This document shows, piece after piece, positions 9,069 to 16,890 of a stretch of DNA of 16,890 nt; position 1 is the stretch's first letter, and every line of letters begins with the position of its first letter. The notes beneath the pieces are model-generated. The model searched no databases. It was not told the origin of the DNA and saw nothing but the letters and a program-made list of their open reading frames with translations. This DNA is from Amoebophrya sp. AT5.2 (Eukaryota; Sar; Dinophyceae; Syndiniales; Amoebophryaceae), in contig RXOD01004954.1 in NCBI GenBank assembly GCA_005223375.1, forward strand, positions 1 to 16,890, given 5' to 3'. Made by a program: the position numbers and the translations under genes.

Positions 9069-10213
9069 ATGGACGAAATCAATGACGACTTTGATAGCGC
9101 GGACCTCTTCAAGAGAGTTTCTGATGCCGTCATTGCTGTGCCCTGGCTTCGGCTGACGCAAGAACTAGAAGACGTGAACTTGTGGCCCTCGTCGTCAATA
9201 TATGCTTTCTTCTTTTTTACTTTCAAACGGCAAAGAATGCAGACGCCATTGCAGAGCCCGTCGCTCCGGTTCTTGCGGTTGTGATTGTGCAGCGGGCTGT
9301 TTCGATGCGCTTCTCCCTTTTTTCGTCCTACTGGTGCGGAAGAACTTCGGTCACGATGTTTCTGCAATGAGTTGACCATTAGACCATCAGCATCACGAGG
9401 TACTTCTTTGACCTTGAAGATCATCGATGAAAGCGTAAGCGTGGAGGGGGTGTGAACGGCCCCGCATTGGGTCAGCATCAGATCGCAGAGAAACGAGGAA
9501 ATCAAATTCTTTGAAGCTGCACACTGCAACGGACGATACGGAGAAGATCCGCCTTGCGACGTTCGTGAGTCTCGCTGAAGAGCCTTGCATTTGCTTCTAC
9601 TTCAATCGTCTCATGATTCGTATCCGTCACCGAATCCGTCGAAGGTGCTTGGGCGTGTGGTCCTGGTCGATCCATTGTGCTTATTATCCCGTTCCCGTCA
9701 GTGCTTTTTAACAATTACAGAATCGCATTGTCAATTTCGTTCGACTTCGTAGTTCTATGTATCTTCCCAAGAACTGCCTTTATTCGGCGTCACTTCTACG
9801 CAAACATTTTTTGCTACACTAGAACTTCATTGCCAAAAATTGAAACTCGCATGCTAGCACGCAGCTTATCACTAGGGTACACAGCTATTCGTATTCAATC
9901 AAAATCAAATAAAATTTCCTGATTGCATTAGCAGCTGCAGGGTTATCCGGACCCGGACGAAGGTCCAGTCAAACGACAGATAATCGAAAGTCTGCTGGGA
10001 GCGTTGCAGGTACTTGTTGCCTCGTCGCTCTGCCCGTCTGGGTCTGCAACTGTATGTAAGTAAAAATAACTTAGAAAGCGGCCTTCATCGCACTATACAG
10101 AACTTCGGTTCATCGCGTTTGTAATTGATGCATGTGGGAATCTGGTCTTTGGTACAAGAACATCACGAAGTGCAGCTACATCTTTCTACAACTACAACAG
10201 GCGGCACAACTGA
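9069..10213 (+). CDS. Possible plus-strand gene of many small exons, unrecognised
   Basis: A chain of short coding-like segments can be joined in phase 0 through GT-AG introns. They are 9069-9173 (MDEINDDFDSADLFKRVSDA...), from 9236 (NADAIAEPVAPVL...), a segment ending at 9434 (...TLKIIDES, donor GTAAGC), 9517-9564 (LHTATDDTEKIRLATF, donor GTGAGT), from 9721 (NRIVNF), 9932-10009 (QLQGYPDPDEGPVKRQIIES...) and 10079-10213 (ELRFIAFVIDACGNLVFG..., stop TGA at 10211-10213). Joins between the second and third segments, and out of the fifth, are unresolved. The product would be acidic at the start and mostly helical, and I do not recognise it. Its ATG lies 124 bases from the divergent ATG at 8944, and its stop lies 17 bases from the convergent stop at 10231. 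A minus-strand frame at 8948-9529 overlaps but looks less coding-like. Confidence 0.38.
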
Positions 10214-10230
10214 CACGCCTGATACACGCA

Positions 10231-12684
10231 TCAGCTCTGCGTGTGCGGGGGGCCTGAAGGCGAAAACAACAGTCGTGGGGGCTCGGAGACCGATGCGGGA
10301 ATGAAGATGGCACGGCCGCTCACATGCGGCGCCCCCGTTGTAGGTGCAGGAGCGCTCCCTGTACTGGTACCCACTGCCGCATCAAGATCAACAGTGTTTC
10401 GTGCGGGGGCACTACGACTACCTTCTTCATCTCCTTTTGTCGACGACGTGTGGTTCTCCTTGTTCAAATTGAAGACTTGCATCTCGGCCAGGGGCGTCGA
10501 CGAGGTTGAAGCCTGCTGGGAAATCACGTGGCTCCTGCCGCCGAGTGATGGTACATTTTCCGGTGAAAACTCGAGGTACGGCGGATCTTCGATCTCGAAG
10601 TCTGCGTGGGAGGGCACACCTCGCACTCCCATACCCATTCCAGCGGCCGCGGTAGACGAGCTTGTACTAGTATTACAGTGGCCTAGCAGGTCTGGCGACG
10701 GTCCCCCGGACGGCGACACGACCTCGAAATCGAATTCAATGTCATCGACCAGCTCCCCGGACGAAGCTTCGGAAGAGAGCGCCGCGTAGCACCACGATGA
10801 GTTGTCGCCGCAGGACGATATCGGCCGATTTTCATCGTCGATCGACAGACAGTTCAGCTCAATGTGTTTCAAGATTGTCTTTGTGATTGCGGTGCCAGCA
10901 AGGTGCGACGACGATGAGGACGACGCCGCGGCTCCAGCGCCAGTTCGCTCAAGCTCATGAGAAGCGGGAATTGCGCCGGGCGTTCTCGTCGACGAGGTTG
11001 CTGAGGAAGTCAGCAGCGATATCTTTGGGTGTATGTCCACTTCAGCTGCTGGTAAGATCACGCCTTCTTCTGGAACGAACATTGTATGCAGTGCGACGCG
11101 GTATTCTGGTTCGTACGCCGCTCCCGCCGGTGCAGCGCCGGTCTCGAACCCTGCAGCTGGAACAACTGGATGGCTTTTTCTTAGAATTCGCACGAGGACG
11201 TCACCAGCGAGTAAGTGGGGGTTCGTTAGCTCCAGTGTGATCGAATTCTCGTCTGCCCGTATAGCCGGAAACAGCCGCACGGGCCGACTTAGAAGCGTCG
11301 ACTTCCGCAGGCCGTTCGAATCGGCGCAGCTCGTATTCGCTCCAGTGGATGAAAACTGCTGGTGTGGCAGGACGGGCTGCTGAGGTGGTCCTGCTCCCAG
11401 GCCGATACCTAGGACACCGCGTACACAACTAGGTGGCGCTGGCGGAGCAGGTGGTCGTGGTCCGCTGTAGACGATCGATGAACGGGAAGGGCCCCCGTCC
11501 GCCCCGGAAGATGGTCCAGTGGTCGCTGTGCTGCGCAGCGGTTTTGCGAAGTTTGCCTCGTCGTGGCAGTCGTGGACTTTGATGACGGCTTCCCACTGGC
11601 TCCTTGTCCAAAGTTCCAAACAATACTCCTGGGGCTGCGGCGGTCGCGTTTGACCATGTTCAAACACCAATTTCACGGCCGCTAAGAACCGCTCTTCCTT
11701 GAGCGCATCGCTCACGGTGTCATCGTCCGCGCGCATCCGCTGAAGTAGCGTGTGGAAGTAGAACAGGTAGCGCCGCTGGGACGGAAGGAGTGAATCGCCC
11801 GAAAAATAAGGCTCCATGCGAGTGCGCGCGATGCGCTCCAGAATGTCAGAAGGGTCACGGTCTGAGTTCGAGTGGTCGTGATCATTTCGAGCCTGAATCA
11901 TCGATGGGCAACTGTAGTAAAAAACAGGCTATGGATAAGGCTATGCCAGAAGTTTAGTACTAGAACTAGTACTACTACTAGGTCTAGGTTCAATAGAAAA
12001 TTATACTTGAGAAGTAGGCAATGAACATCGCGAGGAAGAGGGATGTGCGCGCGAAGCCGCGGAAGCAGTGCACGATCCCGACGTTCTTCTCATCGCGCTT
12101 CAGGAATGCGACCAGCTCCTTGCAAAGGTGCAACGCAAGCAGAAGGGGCGGGGTCGGAAAACCGCGGTAGGAAACGTCCCATACCTTGCCTAGAAAAAAG
12201 CCGGTCTCATACTGCCGCTCGCTCATATTCAGGATCAGGTACGAGGATCCGTACCTGGTCGTCGAGGTGAATGTTGGTAACGCGACGGTTATTAACAAGA
12301 TCCGTGATATTGATCTTAGCGTGGAAGTGGACGTGGAGCGGCACATCCTCATAGTGCTTCTCAGATCCAAGTGGTTGAACCTTCCTACAGAGTCCAGCAA
12401 ACGCAATGACTGCAAAATCAAAATACGGCAAACAGGAAATACTAAAAAACAAAGTCGAAATAAAGATAAACAAGGAGCGCGCACAGTCTGTTGAGCATAT
12501 CCGCGAGCTGGAGCGTCTTTTTCTGGCAGCTCCCCGGAAACTCCATGAAGAGCAGCCGTCGGGAAACTGCGCGCAAAACGGCCCGCGACGGATCGGCATC
12601 GGAGGACTGGAGGCCGGTTGTGTGCAAAATCCCCTTCGCAGTGTCGCTCACCTTCTGGGTGAACCGGGAGAAAAGGTCCGTCAT
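10231..12684 (-). CDS. PTEN-like phosphatase domain plus C2 domain protein
   Basis: Exons: 12684-12485, 12254-12007 and 11861-10231, joined by GT-AG introns of 230 bases (GTGCGC, phase 2) and 145 bases (GTATAA, phase 1); 692 residues. The phosphatase domain follows the PTEN/auxilin/tensin order: RRLLFMEFPG, then SSYLILNMSERQYE, then a P-loop HCFRGFARTS with Cys130 (codon 12067-12065) and Arg136, then PSQRRYLFYFHTLLQ. A tensin-type C2 domain follows (KLVFEHG..., ITLELTNPHLLAGDVLVRIL..., YRVALHTMFV), with Pro/Gly/Ser inserts. The last 300 or so residues are low-complexity, Ser/Pro/Ala-rich and probably disordered. Family members dephosphorylate or bind phosphoinositides at membranes. Here the P-loop Lys residues of PTEN are Phe, and the loop matching PTEN Asp92 reads YRGFPTPP with no Asp, so strong PIP3 phosphatase activity is doubtful and a lipid-binding role as in auxilin is possible. 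No J domain is visible. The ATG at 12684 is the first in its frame. Confidence 0.85.
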
Positions 12685-13955
12685 CTTCTCTCCGTCCTGG
12701 TTCTGGTTCTGGCGCTCTGGTGTCCCTGTCCGCCCGTCTCCGCGCTTTGCCTCGTCGGCCTCAAGGGCAAACGGCACACGGTTCCACCCATGCGGCACCT
12801 CCCTTGGGAGGTGGACTGGTGGCAAACCTCATAGCACTACATTCCTTTTCCAATCTAAAACGAAAATCAAAATCAAAATTATCTATCTGAAGTACTAGTA
12901 GATGGTATCAGTGTGTGGTCGTGTCTCGTCTGTCTTTGCCCATTTTGGAGTAGTTTCTTCTTTTTTTTTTTTGAATCGCCGTCCGGCGCGAGGTTGTCCA
13001 CGACGTCATGGTGTGTGGGTGTGGGGTGTGCCCCTCCACCATGTGAGCTCGATGCTACCACCACGATCACGGTAAAAGTACCCATACGCGCACTGGTGCA
13101 CTCAAGCCGCTCCTCTCCCTTTACTTTTGTACGTGCATTGACTCGGACTAACACTATTAAGTACTTTTACATTTTTACTGCAAGTTTTATACTAGCAGAG
13201 AACACGACTTCACACGTTGCGTTTTTTTTCATTTCGGCCCCGGTGTGGCATACACAAACACGAGGACACTCGCCGAGTGCGTCGTCGGGCTGCCGCCAGG
13301 CAGTACTACAACCAGTTCTATCATATCCACGACTCTCTTGCTGTCATGATATTCGATTCTGCTTCCGCAAAAACGGGCCAGGCTGGCGACCTGCTATCTT
13401 CCTGCCACAAAAAGAAAAGATGTTAAGTTACAGCTCGCAGCTCCGCCTCCGGTAGAGGGGCGCTGCCTCTTCTGGAATCCACAGTACGATTACGGGAATG
13501 ACCGAGAAAACCGGAGAAGAAGGATCGGTATCGACGAGGATCGAATTTCTATGGCTACATAAGTCGATCTCGGAGAAGATGGATCTTCGCTCATCGTCAT
13601 CAAATATGCGCGTGCAATTGTCTGTGTCTGTGTCTGTCATGAATTAGCTAGTAGATTCTGGCTCTGGTGCAAAACCACAACCAGAAGGAGCCCTGGTGGG
13701 GCGCAAAATCAGAAGACGTTCGAAATACGGTTTGTGCTTGTGCATTGATTTGTTGCAAGAGTAAGAGTACGTTTGATTTGTGGGTGGAAATTCTAGCATC
13801 CGAGGTCTGGTGACGCACTCACTGTACTAAGTACTTCTCGGTGTAATGGGTAAAAGTTACGTTTCTGTTTGATACATTTTATTTTTCGTATTCCAGCCCC
13901 GCGACGAGCTGAAACACGAGCAAAAGTTTTCATCCCCCCACCGCCCAACTCGAAC
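12685..13955. other. Gap with weak coding hints only
   Basis: The left part should hold the 5' leader of the PTEN-like gene and the right part the 3' end of the large charged protein gene. There is an AAGTACTAGTAG word near 12891 and a T12 run at 12961-12972. A plus-strand frame ending with TAA at 13424-13426 has a coding-like stretch (AARQYYNQFYHIHDSLAVMI, ending CHKKKRC), but no exon with a start codon could be joined to it. A minus-strand ATG frame of 70 codons, 13640-13428, starts MTDTDTDNC and ends one base past that plus-strand stop. Either may be real; neither shows a known motif. Confidence 0.4.
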
Positions 13956-16890
13956 TCACCTCCCGGTTGCAGCGAACACCGTGGCTAGTTTGCAGATCGC
14001 CAGTAGGCAGATCATGTCTGCCTGGTCCGTGCGGCTTCCGCTCGCGAAGTCCAGGTTCGTGGGGAAGCCCTGCGCGACCAGCTCAAAACCGACGTGCCTG
14101 TGCTCGAACCGCATCATCTTCACGCACAAATCCTCGACGATGTCTTGAAACACCTTCGCGAATGGGTCCTGCGATTTCGCGACGTCGTATAGGTAGCGGT
14201 TGCAGGACCGCGCCTCGTCCGTTTCCAGCAATGGTGGGCGCTGCTCGTTGTCTGGCTGGTTTTCGTGGTCCGCCGTCCCGTGACCCGCTGGAGCTCCGTA
14301 CAGCTGCACCACAGCGGAGAGCGAGCTCCCCGTCCCCAGCATCTCGTCGGTGTTCGTCGAGCTCGAGTTCTTGTTGTGTTTCTCAGGAGAAACCAGCGGC
14401 ACGGGCGCGCTCGACGCGGAGGACCCGTTGGAGACCAGGCGTGGGGGGCCCTTATTTTTCTGCTCGGCGATCTCCTCCAGATGGGCGCTCAGAGGGTGCA
14501 CGACGAGCGTGTCCTCCTTTTTGGCCTCCAAAGCGGTCTGGTAGAACTTCGGGGGCGAGAAGTAGTGGAAGGCGACCAGGCCGAGGAGCGACCGCGGGTT
14601 CGGGTCCAAATTGGGGTTCCAGTGCTCGAAGATCGCCAGCTTCCTTGCGGCGCTCGGCACCTGCAGCTTCTTCAAATTCACGTCGAGCAACTTGCTCGTC
14701 CGCTGCCGCAGCTTCGCCAGAGCAAGCAGCGCCTGGATGTCCTGCGCCAGAATTGCGCCGCCGTTCTTGCTGTCCCGAAGCGCTTCCTGCGCGACCAAGG
14801 TGCGCGTTTCCTCGCCAATCGTCGCCTGGTAGTCCAGTTCCTGCCGCTCGCCGGGGTAATCTGACGCGCACGAGCTAGAGTCAGCGGCCTCGACGATCTC
14901 CTCGAGCGGCCCCTCCTTCCCGCTCTCGTCGTCGAACAAGGAGCCAAACTCCTCTTCTTCGCCATATTCGTCGTCGTCATCGTTGTCGTCGCGCCGAAAA
15001 GGTACGACCGACCCGCCTCGTCCGCCGTCAGCCGCGACGCCTTTCTTCGGGGAATTCCTGCTTTTCTGCATCTTCGAAAAGTCCAAGTCATCGTTCGAGA
15101 AATCGAAGTCCAAGTCATCGACATCCTCTTCCTCTTCGCCATGGCCGCGCGAGCGGCTCATTTGTGACCTCGAGGCGCCGACGCCGTCGTGCGAAACCTC
15201 ACCTGTCCCGATCATTTTCGCCAGGTCCTTCTTCGTGCCTTTTTTTGATTTCTTCAGCGCGTCCCTTTCGATTTGTTCCCGTTCTCTTGCTCTTCGCTCT
15301 CTTTTCAACAGCACCGGATCGACCGGAATCGCCAAATCTGCGGTTTCTGCGATCTGCGAAAACTCGAGCGTCCGCTCCGGCGACCCGGGTCGCGACGACT
15401 GCACTTCGGGTGAATCAAGCATTTCGGGGATGGTGATTGCGGCTCGATCTTGCGCTCGTCTTTGCGACTCGCGCATGAGCACCATAGCTTTCTGTTGCCG
15501 TTTCTTCATCCCGCGCGGCGCCGCGAGGATTTCCTTGTTCGTAGCTGGATTTAAGATCATCTTCCCACGCGGTTTTTCGGACAACTTCCGTTCCACCTCT
15601 TCGCGGCGAAGGGACTTCTCGTTGAGCTCGGACTGGGGGTGGATGGGCGGTAGCAAAATTGAGAGGTCGAAGTCCTTCTCCTCCTCTTCCTCGTCGCCAT
15701 CGTCCTCGGTAGAATCCAGGTCTGTCGACTCTTCCTCCTGTAAGAATAGGAAATTTTGTTGTTCATCTTTGTACTAGTAGTTCCTTCGTGCTGCTCCTGC
15801 AATATCTTTCTAAACCCTAAAGGCCACGCGGTCGTTCTTGCGAATCTAGTGTACGTACCTCATCCGGGCTGTCCTCTTCTTCTTCTTCGACTTCTTCTTC
15901 GAATGGTGTATCATCCCCGGGCCCTGCTGCTCTTCTCGTCTCTTGGTACTCATCCTCTTCTTCTCGCCTCAATTTGCGCTCCTGGCGCAGCCGCTTCACT
16001 TCCTGTTCCGGGTCCGGAATGCCCAGAACGTCTGCGGCTGCGATAAGCTCCTTTGCCAGCGTGAGCTGCCGCAGTATCCGGTCGAAGGCGGAGTTCGCCG
16101 TTTGGACGATTTTTCCGCTCTTGTCCTGCAGCATTTTCTCGAGCGTGTCCTGGTAGTTGGAGAAGTACTCCAGGGTTTGACTCGGTGCGTCCACCTCCAG
16201 GTACAGCGACACAAACTCCGCCGCCCGCCGGCGGTCGAAAATCACCTGCGAGCCCGCCCCGTCCGCCTGGTACGTCAAAAAGTACCCGATGCTGTTCCCC
16301 GGCTGGAAGAACGAGTTTGTGTAGAAGGCGCCCACGAGGAACCGCCGCATTCTCGTCAGCGAGATGATGTGCTGCTTCTGCCGCCGCGCCATCGGCGACA
16401 AGTCGTCCTTCTGCTCCTCGTATTCGTCCTCCAGCTCTTCCAAGGTTTTGTTCTGCAGAACGCTCTCTCTTCGGCGAGGGTCGTCGTAGTTGACGCCGGG
16501 GACCGTTTCTAGGGTGCGCATCAGCGAACTCGCATCCGTTCCACTGAGGAGCGCGTCGCTCACTCTTCTACCCGCCAGCCGCTGCGCCTCCTCCCAAGAC
16601 TTTCCGCCAATCACGCCCTTGTCGAAGTTGATGTCTGGGTCCGGGTCGACATTCGAGTAGGGATTGCCGTACTTTCCTTTCGCTGCCTCGTGCAGTTGCC
16701 CGTGACCCCTTTTCGCAAGCTTTTTCGCTTCCCGTTTCCGCCGCCGCTCCTCCTTTCGTTCTTCGTCCTGTCGTTTCCGCCGCGCCATCCGCATTTTATG
16801 GAACTCTCGCTCCATTTCGAGCCTTTCCAAATCGATCAATCGGTCCTGCTGGACCGTGCGCTCGATTTCTATGGTCGGACCAGCTGGTAA
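13956..16890 (-). CDS. Large charged protein, unrecognised (5' partial)
   Basis: The frame is open through the right edge, so the start is missing. Exon A runs 16890-15859 and exon B 15737-13960, joined by a 121-base GTACGT...TTACAG intron in phase 0. Exon B ends either in TGA at 13958-13956 or at the overlapping GTGAGT donor, which could join to 13908-13857 through a 51-base intron. About 936 residues are visible. A very basic coiled-coil-like start (RRKRQDEERKEERRRKREAK) leads into a globular region (about 90-300, with FLVGAFYTNSFF and YFLTYQADGAGSQVIFDRR). An acidic run spans the exon junction, followed by a second basic segment, an acidic Asp/Glu region, another apparently folded block (KLAIFEHWNPNLDP...) and a folded C-terminus (LYDVAKSQDPFAKVFQDIVE...). 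No catalytic motif, membrane segment or known domain is recognisable. Nuclear or cytoskeletal scaffold roles would fit the charge pattern, but that is a guess. Confidence 0.8.

Noticed and set aside
13967..14878. 303-codon plus-strand ORF
   Set aside because: It is antisense to exon B of the large charged protein, whose frame continues coherently across a canonical splice junction; the ORF product is an Arg/Ser/Pro-rich shadow.
36..16890. GGACCAGCTGGT-type word at both ends of the window
   Set aside because: The core is a 10-base palindrome that falls in coding or splice-site context at both ends; the match is too short to suggest terminal repeats or circularity.
1..16890. tRNA, rRNA, CRISPR array or operon-like organisation
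   Set aside because: I looked for tRNA-like cloverleaf signatures, regular spaced repeats and co-directional short-gap genes by eye and saw none.

Overview
The window is nuclear DNA from a compact eukaryotic genome. Long minus-strand reading frames are joined by short GT-AG introns. I see no operons, ribosome-binding sites or other prokaryotic layout. Two genes have a recognisable core, an eIF4E-family cap-binding protein and a PTEN-type phosphatase/C2 protein, and both are strongly diverged. A protist is likely. A gene-dense alveolate, for example a parasitic dinoflagellate lineage, fits the compactness, the enlarged eIF4E and the many unrecognisable low-complexity proteins, but that placement is inference and nothing here proves it.

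Layout, left to right. At 37-1117 (minus) is an eIF4E-like gene whose last exon(s) lie beyond the left edge. A small two-exon plus-strand gene at 1428-1846 is possible but weak. At 2401-4323 (minus) is an intronless 640-residue protein with a signal-like N-terminus. From 4324 to 5650 there is no convincing gene, but there is a mosaic of short inverted and direct repeats at 4817-5150. At 5651-8944 (minus) is a five-exon gene for a protein of about 913 residues with two zinc-finger-like motifs, an acidic Ser-rich tail and an apparent 2-base frameshift near 6495. Divergent from it, on the plus strand at 9069-10213, is a possible gene of many small exons. Its proposed stop lies 17 bases from the stop of the next minus-strand gene. 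That gene, 10231-12684 (minus), is the PTEN-like phosphatase with a C2 domain. The stretch 12685-13955 holds only weak coding hints. The right end, 13956-16890 (minus), is a large charged protein with two visible exons, open at its 5' end.

The genes do not form an evident pathway; cap-dependent translation and phosphoinositide/membrane biology are the only recognisable functions. Exon joins were worked out by hand. Each accepted join keeps phase and has GT-AG ends, but none is backed by transcript data.
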